Assembly (NCBI GenBank): GCA_964370825.1
Contig: CAYJKY010000010.1
Span: 1-64,000, forward strand
Length of the DNA: 64,000 nt
Origin: CAYJBH01 sp964370825
GTDB lineage: Bacteria; Bacillota; Clostridia; Oscillospirales; Ruminococcaceae
Direction: 5' to 3'
Position 1 is the stretch's first letter; each line of letters starts with the position of its first letter. The notes beneath the pieces were generated by a model, which saw only the letters and a list, made by a program, of their open reading frames with translations, was not told where the DNA came from and ran no database searches. Shown here piece after piece: positions 42,582 to 51,574 of the stretch. Position numbers and translations under genes: made by a program.

Positions 42582-43589
42582 ATAAAAACAAGATATAAAA
42601 TTGCTATTTTCAGCACTGCGCTATGCATTTTTATGTTGGTAGCGTATCTGCTTTTATATCCTAAAAACGACGAGAGTTTAATTATTATTGAGGATTTTTA
42701 CTCACTCGAAGAGAATAGTCTTGATGTTATATTTTTAGGGTCCAGCAGAAACATTATGAATATTAATCCTGCAGAAATATGGCAGACAGGTAGGCTTAGT
42801 AGCTTTGCGCTCGGCGCAACCGGTCAGCCACTGTGGAACAGCTATCATTACCTATCAGAGGCGTTAAAAACACAGTCACCACAGCTAATAGTATTAGAAG
42901 TTGGTATGCTTAGCTTCCCTGAGGAGTATTCCGAATACAATTTCATAGTAAAAAACACCTTGGGATTAAAGCAGAATGTTAACAGATATGAGGCTATACA
43001 GACTTCCGCTCCGGAGGAAATACGCACCGATTTGCTGCTTAAGTTTCCCGTTTTTCATGACAGATATGACGAGCTTACCGTTACCGATTTCACCTTTGGA
43101 ATGGTTGACAGAGATGTAAGCTACCGCGGTTTCACCCCATCCGGAACTCAGGTCAGCTATGATATCCCTGAGGATTTAAGCGGAAATTCCGACTATGTAA
43201 TTCCGGATAAAAATCTTTTATATCTGCAGATGATAATTGAACTTTGCAGTGAAAACGATATTGAATTGTTACTGCTTGCCACACCAGATTTGATAACCGA
43301 ACCGACAGGCTGGAGCGAGATGTGCGCCTCAATTTCACATGAAGTACAGGAAATTGCCGATTTAGCCGATATAAATTATCTAAACACAGATGATGTAGGA
43401 TTAGATATCGGATTAGATTATTCCAGCGACTTTAGGGATGAACGCCACCTTAACATATACGGTGCAAAAAAGCTTAGCCAATATTTAGCAGAATATATAA
43501 TCGAGAGTTATGAGATATTCACAGTAACACCTAACCCCGAAAGTTGGGACAGCTGGTCAGCGAATACTAACACCACCTTGTACGACTAA
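42582..43589 (+). CDS. SGNH-type acyltransferase partner of the MBOAT protein (DltD/AlgX-like)
   Basis: The 335-residue protein has an N-terminal signal anchor and an extracellular SGNH fold. The nucleophile block is FLGSSRNIMNINP and the C-terminal Asp/His pair lies in DERHLNIYGAKKLS. It should receive acyl groups moved by the MBOAT protein. The start is odd: AAAGGTAGG is followed six bases later by ATA 42582, with no ATG, GTG or TTG between the MBOAT stop and an ATG at 42633. Using 42633 would delete the basic residues and most of the membrane anchor. ATA (or a mutated ATG) is therefore the best-placed start. Confidence 0.75.
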   Translation: MKTRYKIAIFSTALCIFMLVAYLLLYPKNDESLIIIEDFYSLEENSLDVIFLGSSRNIMNINPAEIWQTGRLSSFALGATGQPLWNSYHYLSEALKTQSPQLIVLEVGMLSFPEEYSEYNFIVKNTLGLKQNVNRYEAIQTSAPEEIRTDLLLKFPVFHDRYDELTVTDFTFGMVDRDVSYRGFTPSGTQVSYDIPEDLSGNSDYVIPDKNLLYLQMIIELCSENDIELLLLATPDLITEPTGWSEMCASISHEVQEIADLADINYLNTDDVGLDIGLDYSSDFRDERHLNIYGAKKLSQYLAEYIIESYEIFTVTPNPESWDSWSANTNTTLYD

Positions 43590-43631
43590 ATCAATTTAAT
43601 AAATAAAAAATGTTTTTTATTAAAATATATA

Positions 43632-43661
43632 TTTACAAATATACAGATATTATAGTATAAT
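43632..43661 (+). promoter_or_regulatory. Sigma-A promoter of the uracil-family permease gene
   Basis: TTTACA, an 18-base spacer and a perfect TATAAT. About 105 bases of untranslated leader follow. Confidence 0.65.
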
Positions 43662-43701
43662 ATAGGGCAGGTGAATTTTTTTTGCCGAAGAAGATGCTTT
43701 G

Positions 43702-43737
43702 TAGGATTTATCTGCTGTCGTTTTCCGTAAAATCCTA
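43702..43737 (+). promoter_or_regulatory. Stem-loop in the permease leader
   Basis: TAGGATTT and AAATCCTA pair around a 20-base loop in the long 5' leader. It does not show PyrR-binding or purine-riboswitch consensus and has no T tract after it. A regulatory role is only a possibility. Confidence 0.3.
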
Positions 43738-43774
43738 TAAAACATAATACACACAACGAAAGGACGGTTTATTT

Positions 43775-45013
43775 ATGCAACAACTTACAAACGGTAAACG
43801 CTTTATTTTAGGAGTGCAACATCTTTTCGCGATGTTTGGCGCTACCGTGTTGGTTCCGGCTTTAACCGGTCTTAATGTATCAATTACACTTATCTGTGCG
43901 GGAATCGGAACACTTTTGTTTCACTTTATTACGAAACATGAGGTTCCGGTATTTTTAGGTTCAAGCTTCGCTTACATTGCCGCACTGCAGATTGTTATCG
44001 GCACCGTCCCGAGTGACAGTTATGCAGGTAACACCGGAATTGCCTATGCACAAGGCGGTATAATCGTTTCCGGAATTATATACCTTGGTCTTGGACTGCT
44101 TGTTAAGCTAGTCGGAACAGAGGCAGTAAGAAGCTTCTTTCCACCGATTGTAGTCGGTCCCGTTATTGTGGTTATAGGTATCAACCTTGCTCCTACCGGT
44201 ATTGCGGGTGCCTCTCAAAATTGGTTTATTTCTCTCTTCGTTCTAATTGTAATAATCATTTCTACATGTTTTGCAAAAGGCTTCTTTAAATTAGTTCCTA
44301 TCTTGATAGGCTTAACCTTAGGGTATGTAGTATCATTGATATGCGATGCCCTCAATCTTTTCCCAACTAAACTTGTAAACCTTTCCACAGTAGCGGATGC
44401 CCCCATTTTCATAGACCTTTCCGGCTTCACGCTGCCGCAGTTCGACCCCCATGCCATTGCAATGATTGCTCCTATAGCCGTAGTCACCTTCTTGGAGCAT
44501 ATAGGTGACATCACCACAAACGGATCAGTCGTAGGAAAGGACTTCTTTAAGAAACCTGGTCTTCATCGCACATTGGCCGGCGACGGTGTTGCCAGTATGC
44601 TTGCAGGTTTTCTCGGTGGTCCTCCCAACACAACCTATTCTGAAAATACCGGTGTGCTTGCCGTAACACGTGTGTATGATCCTATCGTTATTAAAATAGC
44701 CGCCGTATTTGCAATTATTCTCGGGCTCTTCGGGAAACTTGGAGCAGTTTTAGCCAGTATTCCAGATCCGGTAAAGGGTGGAATGTCAATCATACTATTT
44801 GGTATGATTGCCGCTGTCGGAATGCGCACCATGGTTGAGGCAAAGGTCGATTTCTCAAAAAGTCGTAATCTTCTTATCTGTGGTCTGATTTTAGTATTCG
44901 GTCTTGGTACATCTGCAATTAACATCACATTTTTCGGTCTACAGTTTAGCGGATTATTTGTTGCTGTTTTAGTTGGTGTATTTGCGAATAAGGTGTTGCC
45001 TAAAGACATATAA
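43775..45013 (+). CDS. NCS2 family uracil-xanthine permease, UraA-like
   Basis: The 412-residue protein has the 14-helix NCS2 layout. It begins LGVQHLFAMFGATVLVPALTGLN, the family signature with the conserved Gln-His pair. The substrate-site residues are in TFLEHIGDITTNG (Glu and His) and in PPNTTYSENTGVLAVTR (Glu). The SENTG form and length fit the uracil branch (UraA/PyrP) better than the xanthine branch, but this is not certain. GAAAGGA precedes the ATG. It is monocistronic with its own promoter, long leader and strong terminator, so independent control by pyrimidine supply is plausible. Confidence 0.9.
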   Translation: MQQLTNGKRFILGVQHLFAMFGATVLVPALTGLNVSITLICAGIGTLLFHFITKHEVPVFLGSSFAYIAALQIVIGTVPSDSYAGNTGIAYAQGGIIVSGIIYLGLGLLVKLVGTEAVRSFFPPIVVGPVIVVIGINLAPTGIAGASQNWFISLFVLIVIIISTCFAKGFFKLVPILIGLTLGYVVSLICDALNLFPTKLVNLSTVADAPIFIDLSGFTLPQFDPHAIAMIAPIAVVTFLEHIGDITTNGSVVGKDFFKKPGLHRTLAGDGVASMLAGFLGGPPNTTYSENTGVLAVTRVYDPIVIKIAAVFAIILGLFGKLGAVLASIPDPVKGGMSIILFGMIAAVGMRTMVEAKVDFSKSRNLLICGLILVFGLGTSAINITFFGLQFSGLFVAVLVGVFANKVLPKDI

Positions 45014-45031
45014 ATATATTTTGTATAACAA

Positions 45032-45074
45032 CAATAAAAGGCGATGGAGAGTTTCTTCCCATCGCCTTTTATTG
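45032..45074. terminator. Bidirectional terminator between the permease and lipoprotein genes
   Basis: CAATAAAAGGCGATGG pairs with CCATCGCCTTTTATTG around an 11-base loop. It serves converging genes on both strands. Confidence 0.93.
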
Positions 45075-45077
45075 TTA

Positions 45078-45629
45078 TTAACCGTACTCGTAGTCGGGTG
45101 CATTATCTTTGTATCTTAGAATTATACGTCCGTCGTTAGTAAAATCAATTTCCGGGAAAATCCAACCGTCTCCGCTCATTTCCTGATTGTCGTAGGCTCT
45201 CAGGTCAAACATTTCACCTTCGTCACCTTTCGGAACCGTTATTTGGGTGCTTTTTCCATTAGTAATAGGATCTGTAGAATATTCATCACCCCACTCATCG
45301 CTACCCGTTACGCTGTATTGGAGTCCGTATATATCACTACCGGTTTGATTATCTATCTCTACCTCATACATATCCTCGGTCATCATTTCGGATTGACTTG
45401 TGGACATACTGCCGGATATACTACCGGATATATCTGTAGAGGTTGATGTTGAGCCACTACCAGGCATAGAGGTTGAGGTAGAATTAACCTCATCCGTCAC
45501 CACCTCTCTGCTCTCCGATTCAGGTTCTACCGGTTCGCTGATTGGTACGTTTGTTTCTGCCTCCTGACAACCTGTAAGAGACAATGCTAACAGACAGGCT
45601 GTAAGCGAGCCGAAAATTATTTTCTTCAT
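45078..45629 (-). CDS. Small lipoprotein with Ser/Thr-rich linker
   Basis: The 183-residue product has a lipoprotein signal (SLTGC, Cys 21), an acidic then Ser/Thr/Gly/Met-rich linker (about 25-85), and a compact C-terminal domain. That domain starts EVEIDNQTGSDIYGLQYSVTGSDEWG and ends with ITNGKSTQITVP and RIILRYKDNAP. The pattern resembles small beta-sandwich surface domains; no family can be named with confidence. It is monocistronic, ending at the bidirectional terminator. A GGAGTG ribosome site precedes ATG. Function unknown. Confidence 0.75.
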   Translation of the reverse strand: MKKIIFGSLTACLLALSLTGCQEAETNVPISEPVEPESESREVVTDEVNSTSTSMPGSGSTSTSTDISGSISGSMSTSQSEMMTEDMYEVEIDNQTGSDIYGLQYSVTGSDEWGDEYSTDPITNGKSTQITVPKGDEGEMFDLRAYDNQEMSGDGWIFPEIDFTNDGRIILRYKDNAPDYEYG

Positions 45630-45968
45630 CTAAATCACACTCCTAAATGATTGTAGCCTTTTTATGCACCCGGTTAGGTGTAGGGTTTAAGTGTTATTGT
45701 TTACCGTTTAACTCTTTTTGACGGTGTTCCATCAAATATTGTTAAGGGCTGTGCTAAAACAGTACCGACAAGCTTCTTAATCTATCGGACTTCATTTTAT
45801 TGTAAAATTCTATAATCTAATAAAATGCCTATCCTTTCAACTAATATTCTGTTTTCAAACTTGCAGCTTGATGCCGACACTATCCAACAGTTAAACCCCG
45901 CACCTATTTGGGTACGGGGTTATTGTTGCCGAATATAAGGCAATTATTCATTTAAAATTGTATAAATA
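45630..45968. other. Intergenic region between the lipoprotein gene and lysC
   Basis: This 339-bp stretch has no open frame or RNA gene that I recognise. It should hold the minus-strand lipoprotein promoter, but no clean -35/-10 pair is visible. A terminator for the lysC end lies at 45893-45922. Confidence 0.5.
45893..45922 (-). terminator. Terminator of the rny-lysC operon
   Basis: AACCCCG and CGGGGTT with inner pairs ACC/GGT form a GC-rich hairpin 47 bases past the lysC stop. The T tract on the minus strand is short. Confidence 0.6.
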
Positions 45969-47177
45969 TTAATCAACAAATGCATCATGTACAGCAACAA
46001 CAGCCTTATCGATATCCGCCTTGTTTATCAGGACTGAAATTTTAATCTCGCTGGTTGATATCATACGAATGTTAATTCCTGCCTCGTACAATGCTTCAAA
46101 CATGCGTGACGCAACACCGCTGTGGCTTTGCATACCTGCTCCAACTATGGATACCTTTGCAACATCATCCGATATCGCAACATCCTTTGCACCTATTTTG
46201 CTTTTGAACTCCTCTACAATCTGTGTAGCGGCCGCAAGTTCGGTTGCAGGCACGGTAAAGGAAATATCCTTTGTTTGATCACGCCCCACACTTTGTAAAA
46301 TAATGTCTACGTTTATCTTGTGCTGTGCAAGATGAGAAAACAGCTTAAAGGAGGTTCCGGGTTCATCCTTTACACCTATCACCGAGAAAACAGCAACATT
46401 TGTGTCCTTAGCGACACCCTTAATCAACATACCTTCCACTTCGTCAGTTACCTCCTTAACAATGGTTCCGGGATTGTTTGTTATGCTGGATAAAACCTCC
46501 AGCTCGACACCGAATTTTTTTGCAAGCTCTACCGAGCGATTGTTTAGTACCTGTGCTCCGAGAGATGCAAGCTCTAACATTTCATCAAAGGTTATTTCGT
46601 CGAGCTTTTTAGCGTTTTTTACTATCCTCGGGTCGGAGGTGAAAACTCCTTCCACATCGGTAAATATCTGGCATCTATCAGCCTTTAATGCAACTGCAAC
46701 CGCTACAGCGCTGGTGTCGCTTCCACCACGTCCGAGAGTGGTTATGTCATCAAGGCTGTCGGTGCCCTGAAATCCTGCAATGATTACTATTTGGTTTTTA
46801 GCAAGTTCATTTTCCACACGTTCCGGGTCAAGTCTCTTTATCCTTGCACGGGTATGGTGTCTATCGGTGTGAAATCCTGCCTGCCAACCGGTTAGCGACA
46901 TAGCAGAATAGCCCATTTCTATGAGTGCTGAAGCAAGCAAAGCCGCCGAAATCTGTTCGCCGGCCGCAAGCAATGCATCCCTCTCACGCAGTGCGGGCTT
47001 TTGGGTTATCTCGTCAAATTTTTCAATTAGATCGTCGGTAGTGTCACCCTGTGCAGAAACCACAACTGCAACACTGTTTCCGGCGGAATAGGTGGCGGCT
47101 ATTATCTTAGCAACCCTAAAAATCTTATCCCTATCGGCTACCGAGCTTCCTCCAAACTTTTGTACAATTAATGCCAT
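45969..47177 (-). CDS. lysC: Aspartate kinase
   Basis: Aspartokinase phosphorylates aspartate at the head of the lysine, threonine and methionine pathways. The 402-residue monofunctional enzyme shows VQKFGGSSVAD (5-15), the aspartate/ATP segment FQGTDSLDDITTLGRGGSDTSAVA and DVEGVFTSDPRIV. Two C-terminal ACT domains run from about residue 260 and should bind lysine and/or threonine as feedback inhibitors. It lies directly downstream of thrB, so local supply is biased to threonine. Which amino acids inhibit it cannot be read here. Confidence 0.96.
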   Translation of the reverse strand: MALIVQKFGGSSVADRDKIFRVAKIIAATYSAGNSVAVVVSAQGDTTDDLIEKFDEITQKPALRERDALLAAGEQISAALLASALIEMGYSAMSLTGWQAGFHTDRHHTRARIKRLDPERVENELAKNQIVIIAGFQGTDSLDDITTLGRGGSDTSAVAVAVALKADRCQIFTDVEGVFTSDPRIVKNAKKLDEITFDEMLELASLGAQVLNNRSVELAKKFGVELEVLSSITNNPGTIVKEVTDEVEGMLIKGVAKDTNVAVFSVIGVKDEPGTSFKLFSHLAQHKINVDIILQSVGRDQTKDISFTVPATELAAATQIVEEFKSKIGAKDVAISDDVAKVSIVGAGMQSHSGVASRMFEALYEAGINIRMISTSEIKISVLINKADIDKAVVAVHDAFVD

Positions 47178-47179
47178 TA

Positions 47180-48073
47180 CTAAATTCTCCGTACTATTGG
47201 CTTATCGTTAGACGGCGAGAGCCGCATAATTTCATAATCTGATATCTCAGTGTTTTCAGCTATACCCGTTTCGGCAAGCTCTAAAAACTCCTTAAGATGG
47301 TCGGCGGTTACCACCGCCATAATTGTCGGTCCGGCACCGCTTATATACACAGTCCTTGCTCCCCATGTAGGGCAAAGTTCGAAAACTTTTGCTCCACCTC
47401 TTATGAGCGGCAGTCTGTACTGCTGTTGCACCCTGTCTCTTGTCGCTATCTCCAAAAGGTCATATCTACCCTCGCAAAATGCCGCTGTTGCAAGTGCGCT
47501 TCGCCCTATGTTATAGACCGCATCTTTAAACGGAAGTGTCTTAGGCAAAACCTCTCGTGCTTTAACGGTAGGTAATTTAAAAGGTGGTACAAACGCAACA
47601 AAGCATAGCTGTTCACTTATTGGTTTGCGGTGATAAAAAAGTTTCCCTTCGTCATACACGCCGGTCACAAATCCTCCGAGAAGTGCAGGTGCAACGTTGT
47701 CTGGATGTCCCTCAATCTCGGTTGCATGATCAAGCAGCTGACTGTCGGTCAACGGATGCCCCATCATTTCGTTTGCAAGCAATAATGCCGAAACAATACA
47801 AGCAGAGGATGATCCGAGCCCTCTTGTGGAGGGTATTGCAGGTTGTTCAATAATTCTAAGACCATAAAACGGTCTTCCACAGAGATCAAACAAACTCTTA
47901 ACGGTTGAATAAATTAAATTGTCCTCACCCTTGCTTGCACCCGGTGCCGCTGTAATCTCTATCCCTTCATACTCCTCAGCCATAACTCTGTTGTGTATGC
48001 TTAGGGCAAGTCCCAGACTGTCAAATCCGGAGCCAATATTTGCGGATGTGGCCGCTACTTCAATTGAATACAT
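47180..48073 (-). CDS. thrB: Homoserine kinase
   Basis: ThrB phosphorylates homoserine, the step before threonine synthase. The 297-residue GHMP-fold protein has IGSGFDSLGLAL near the start, the ATP loop PSTRGLGSSSACIVSALLLAN (about 84-104) and the C-terminal YISGAGPTIMAVV. It shares a base with the hom stop (TAATG) and precedes lysC by two bases. Threonine synthase (thrC) is not in the operon and must lie elsewhere. Confidence 0.95.
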   Translation of the reverse strand: MYSIEVAATSANIGSGFDSLGLALSIHNRVMAEEYEGIEITAAPGASKGEDNLIYSTVKSLFDLCGRPFYGLRIIEQPAIPSTRGLGSSSACIVSALLLANEMMGHPLTDSQLLDHATEIEGHPDNVAPALLGGFVTGVYDEGKLFYHRKPISEQLCFVAFVPPFKLPTVKAREVLPKTLPFKDAVYNIGRSALATAAFCEGRYDLLEIATRDRVQQQYRLPLIRGGAKVFELCPTWGARTVYISGAGPTIMAVVTADHLKEFLELAETGIAENTEISDYEIMRLSPSNDKPIVRRI

Positions 48074-49119
48074 TATACCACCACATCGGACAATGGGGAC
48101 AGCGAATTTACCGACCCGCTTATCTCACCATACGGCTCCTCATTCCAGCAAAGAGTGTCGTGAATTGAAGATCCTATGGCTATACATTCCATGATGTCTG
48201 AAACAATAGCACTTGCAGTAGCAATTCCGCCTGCACCCTGACCATAAAACAGCACATCTCCAAGCATATCACAGTTAGCCACTACACCGTTATAGACACC
48301 GTTTATCGATGATAGAATGTTGCTCTTAGGGACAAGAAGCGGTGCTACTCCACAATAAAGTTTATTAACATCCTGCCTCGCATATGCCACAAGTTTTATC
48401 GACATGTTTCGATTTATAGCAGAACTTATATCGTTTCCTGTTATACCTCTTATACCACAGGTAGGCACTTTATCCGGTGAGAGATATTTTCCGAAAGCAA
48501 TTGAAGCGAGTATACATATCTTGCGCAAGGCATCTGCTCCATCAATGTCAGCTGATGGGTCAGCTTCTGCAAATCCACGTGCCTGCGCCTCCGCCAAAGC
48601 CTCCTCGTAGGAAAGGCCCTCCTCTTCCATCCTGCATAAAATGTAATTGGTTGTGCCATTTACTATGCCATAGATTGAATTAACTTTATTTGCAACAAGG
48701 GAGCGGTGCAATGGTGATATTACAGGTGTGCCTCCGCCAACGCTTGCTTCAAATAAAAAGCAGATTTTGTTGTTCTTCGCAATGCTTATAAGTTCAGTGC
48801 CATGCTCTGCAACCAACTGTTTATTGGATGTTACGACGGATTTACCGGCAAGCAAGGCAGACTTAACATAGCTATATGCAGGTTCTACTCCTCCCATAGT
48901 CTCGACAACCAATTCGATTTCGTCGTCTGTAAGTATGTCGTCGATATTATCGGTAAAGTTGGCTGTGCATGGGTGATTCGAAAAATCTCGTAGGTCAAGA
49001 ACTCTTTTTATCTCTATTTCGTGTCCAACCTTATCGGCTAAATAGTTACCGTTTTTCGCTAGTAAATCATGTACTCCGCTTCCTACAATGCCAAAGCCGA
49101 GAATTGCTATTTTTTTCAT
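48073..49119 (-). CDS. hom: Homoserine dehydrogenase, short form without ACT domain
   Basis: The 348-residue enzyme reduces aspartate semialdehyde to homoserine. The NAD(P) fold IAILGFGIVGSGVHDLL opens the protein. The catalytic domain has ASVGGGTPVISPLHRSL, GIVNGTTNYILCRM and EADPSADIDGADALRKICILA, with the catalytic Lys and Asp. Most Bacillota enzymes are near 430 residues with a C-terminal ACT domain; this one ends at about residue 348 with no ACT, so allosteric threonine inhibition is not expected. ATG 49119 has GGGGAAG just upstream. It is the middle gene of the threonine block. Confidence 0.94.
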   Translation of the reverse strand: MKKIAILGFGIVGSGVHDLLAKNGNYLADKVGHEIEIKRVLDLRDFSNHPCTANFTDNIDDILTDDEIELVVETMGGVEPAYSYVKSALLAGKSVVTSNKQLVAEHGTELISIAKNNKICFLFEASVGGGTPVISPLHRSLVANKVNSIYGIVNGTTNYILCRMEEEGLSYEEALAEAQARGFAEADPSADIDGADALRKICILASIAFGKYLSPDKVPTCGIRGITGNDISSAINRNMSIKLVAYARQDVNKLYCGVAPLLVPKSNILSSINGVYNGVVANCDMLGDVLFYGQGAGGIATASAIVSDIMECIAIGSSIHDTLCWNEEPYGEISGSVNSLSPLSDVVV

Positions 49120-49135
49120 CAAACTTCCCCGAGTA

Positions 49136-49699
49136 TTACTTAATTATTTTTCCTGTTGAAGGACCACCGGCTGCATTAGATTCATCGGTATCGATATGTA
49201 CCGCATCGGCAAAGGAGCCTGAAACGCGAACAACCACATCGCCAAGCACCAATTTACGCTCGTTTTCTCCACATTCTATTCCGATAATCTGCTTATCAGC
49301 TATTCCGAACTTTTCAGCTGTTTCGGGTGTACAATGAAGATGGCGTTTTGCCACAATTACACCCTCACTTAGTGTGACCTCACCTGCCGGCCCTTTAAGA
49401 ACACATCCGGGCGAGCCGGCTACATTTCCGGACTCCCTGATAGGTGCTGCAACACCAATGCTACGTGCATCAGTCATGGATATCTCGACCTGTGTGGCAG
49501 GGCGAACCGGTCCTAATATGGATACACCGGCTATCTCCCTCTTCGGACCTACAACCGTAAGACGCTCATTACATACATATTGACCCGGCTGTGACAATTC
49601 TTTCTTGTTTGTCAGCTCATATCCGGTGCCAAAAAGCACCTCTAAATCCTGCTGTGACACGTGGATATGACGTGCCGAAGTTTCTACCATTACATTCAT
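49136..49699 (-). CDS. pduL: PduL-type phosphate acyltransferase
   Basis: The 187-residue protein is a PduL phosphotransacylase, interconverting acyl-CoA and acyl-phosphate. Zinc-ligand segments are SARHIHVS (N-terminal) and AKRHLHCTPE (about 116-125), with DAVHIDTDESNAAG near the C-terminus. No microcompartment shell or propanediol genes are nearby, and it lacks an obvious encapsulation peptide. It may therefore serve as the housekeeping phosphotransacetylase, as in Moorella. It sits between rny and hom in one operon, with 20 bases to the rny stop. The preferred acyl group cannot be inferred. Confidence 0.9.
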   Translation of the reverse strand: MNVMVETSARHIHVSQQDLEVLFGTGYELTNKKELSQPGQYVCNERLTVVGPKREIAGVSILGPVRPATQVEISMTDARSIGVAAPIRESGNVAGSPGCVLKGPAGEVTLSEGVIVAKRHLHCTPETAEKFGIADKQIIGIECGENERKLVLGDVVVRVSGSFADAVHIDTDESNAAGGPSTGKIIK

Positions 49700-49719
49700 A
49701 GTTATCTCCTTATAGTCTA

Positions 49720-51270
49720 TTATTTTGCATATTCCGTGGCACGACTCTCACGAATAACATTGACCTTAATATGTCCGGGATAGGTTAATTCGTCCTCTAC
49801 CCTTTTAGCAATGTCTCGTGCCATTATTACTATCTGATCATCGGTAATGTTGTCCGGCTTTACCATTATGCGAACCTCACGTCCTGCCTGAAGAGCAAAA
49901 CAGGTTTCTACGCCTTCAAAGCTCTTGCCGATTTCCTCAAGGCTCTCTAAACGCTTAATATAACTTTCAAGGTTTTCACGCCTTGCGCCCGGTCTACCGG
50001 CACTTATTGCATCTGCCGCCATAACGATAAATGCAAGTGGTGTTGTCGCCTGAACGTCGCCGTGATGTGCCTCTATTGCATGGATTACCTGCTGATTTTC
50101 CTTATGTTTTTTTGCAAGCTCTACTCCGATGGAAACATGTGTTCCGTCCACCTCATGATCTAGTGCCTTGCCTATGTCGTGAAGCAGTCCCGCACGCCTT
50201 GCAACCGACACATTCACCCCAAGTTCTGCCGCAAGTAATCCGGAAAGGAAGGAAACCTCGAGAGAATGTTTGAGCACATTCTGTCCATAGCTTGTGCGGT
50301 ACTTAAGCCTACCGATAAGCTTAACAATATCCGGGTGCAGACCGTTTACGCCGGCATCCATAACTGCTTTTTCACCCTCTCTTTTAATAACCTGATTAAC
50401 CTCTTTGCGACATTTCTCGGCCATTTCCTCAATTCTTGCAGGATGGATACGTCCGTCAAGTATGAGTTTTTCTATTGTCTGACGGGCCACCTCACGGCGA
50501 ACCGGGTCAAAGCTTGAAATGGTAATAGCCTCCGGAGTGTCGTCGATAATAAGTTCAACGCCGGTAGCGGTTTCAAGAGCACGAATATTTCTACCTTCAC
50601 GCCCAATAATTCGACCCTTTAGGTCATCGTTTGCAATCGGTATAACCGAAACGGTCACCTCGCTCGCATGGTCTGCGGCGCAACGAGATATAGCGGCGGA
50701 GATATGCTCCCTCGCCAACCGGTCACAATCCTCTTTGCACTGGGTATCATATGCGGCAATCTTAACCGCCTTTTCATGAGTAAGATTTTCATCTATCTGT
50801 TGTAACAGCAGGTTTTTTGCCGCCTCGGTTGACATTCCGGCAATCTGCTCTAACTTGGAAAGTTGACGTTCCTTAATCTGTTCTATCTCGGCAAGTCGTG
50901 CCTCCAACAGCTCAGCGCGTTGCTTTAAATCCTCTTCCTTTTTCTCCTGTGTGGCAATTTTTTTATCAAGCGCATTTTCTTTTTGATCTAATCTACGCTC
51001 ACCTCTTTGTACCTCGCTACGTCTCTCCTTAACTTCTTTTTCTGCCTCACTGCGAAGCTTAAAAGCCTCGTCTTTCGCCTCTATAATTGCTTCTTTGCGG
51101 CGTTGTTCCGCCTGCTTCATTGCATCGTTTAATAGTTTTGTTGCCTGTTCTTTAGCACTGCCCAAAATGTTTTCATCGCTTTTTCGACGATATAATGTAC
51201 CGATAACAAATGCCGCCACGACGGCAACCAATACCAGTACAGCTATCGCCACATAACCAATCGGTGGCAT
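49720..51270 (-). CDS. rny: Ribonuclease Y
   Basis: RNase Y is the membrane-bound endonuclease that starts bulk mRNA decay in many Bacillota. The 516-residue protein has an N-terminal membrane helix (about 5-27) and a long charged coiled coil (about 30-190). A KH domain (about 205-265) shows LKGRIIGREGRNIRALE, and an HD domain contains LLHDIGKALDHE and IEAHHGD. AAGGAG precedes the ATG. It leads an operon with pduL, hom, thrB and lysC, an unusual company that may place the amino-acid genes under the rny promoter. Confidence 0.97.
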   Translation of the reverse strand: MPPIGYVAIAVLVLVAVVAAFVIGTLYRRKSDENILGSAKEQATKLLNDAMKQAEQRRKEAIIEAKDEAFKLRSEAEKEVKERRSEVQRGERRLDQKENALDKKIATQEKKEEDLKQRAELLEARLAEIEQIKERQLSKLEQIAGMSTEAAKNLLLQQIDENLTHEKAVKIAAYDTQCKEDCDRLAREHISAAISRCAADHASEVTVSVIPIANDDLKGRIIGREGRNIRALETATGVELIIDDTPEAITISSFDPVRREVARQTIEKLILDGRIHPARIEEMAEKCRKEVNQVIKREGEKAVMDAGVNGLHPDIVKLIGRLKYRTSYGQNVLKHSLEVSFLSGLLAAELGVNVSVARRAGLLHDIGKALDHEVDGTHVSIGVELAKKHKENQQVIHAIEAHHGDVQATTPLAFIVMAADAISAGRPGARRENLESYIKRLESLEEIGKSFEGVETCFALQAGREVRIMVKPDNITDDQIVIMARDIAKRVEDELTYPGHIKVNVIRESRATEYAK

Positions 51271-51347
51271 ATCTGTAACTCCTTAAATGTTAGCTAATTG
51301 CGTATATAATTAACGGAAAACTTACCCAAATAATTTATACTATATAA

Positions 51348-51376
51348 TAATAACAAAAATTGTGGTATTTTGTCAA
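51348..51376 (-). promoter_or_regulatory. Candidate promoter of the rny operon
   Basis: On the minus strand TTGACA (51371-51376), 17 bases, then TTATTA (51348-51353). The rest of the 304-bp rny/thrS spacer is AT-rich with no other feature I can support. Confidence 0.6.
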
Positions 51377-51503
51377 CATAAAATTTTACATATATTGCTG
51401 TTGTAGTTGTATATAAAATGTGAAAAATATATGATTTTGTTTCCGGATAATCATTACCCAAATGTATTATACCACATTTATTTATAACATGCAATTATAA
51501 AAC

Positions 51504-51532
51504 TTGCAAGTTTTGCATTAATATGTTAAAAT
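51504..51532 (+). promoter_or_regulatory. Sigma-A promoter of thrS
   Basis: TTGCAA, a 17-base spacer and TAAAAT, about 40 bases before the start codon. The leader is too short for a T-box and none is visible. Confidence 0.75.
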
Positions 51533-51574
51533 GTTTTAAAATTATTCTTTAAAATATGAAAGGCAAGGATATAA

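Noticed and set aside
43602..43621. Terminator after the SGNH gene
   Set aside because: An all-AT inverted repeat with a two-base loop; too weak to call.
43702..43737. PyrR-binding attenuator or purine riboswitch before the permease
   Set aside because: Only one AT-rich stem is visible; neither consensus is present. Kept only as a low-confidence stem-loop.
45893..46000. Lysine riboswitch linked to lysC
   Set aside because: This is the 3' end of lysC. The 5' side of lysC abuts thrB by two bases, so no leader exists.
51480..51574. T-box leader upstream of thrS
   Set aside because: The region between promoter and start is about 40 bases and lacks the conserved T-box AGGGTGG element.
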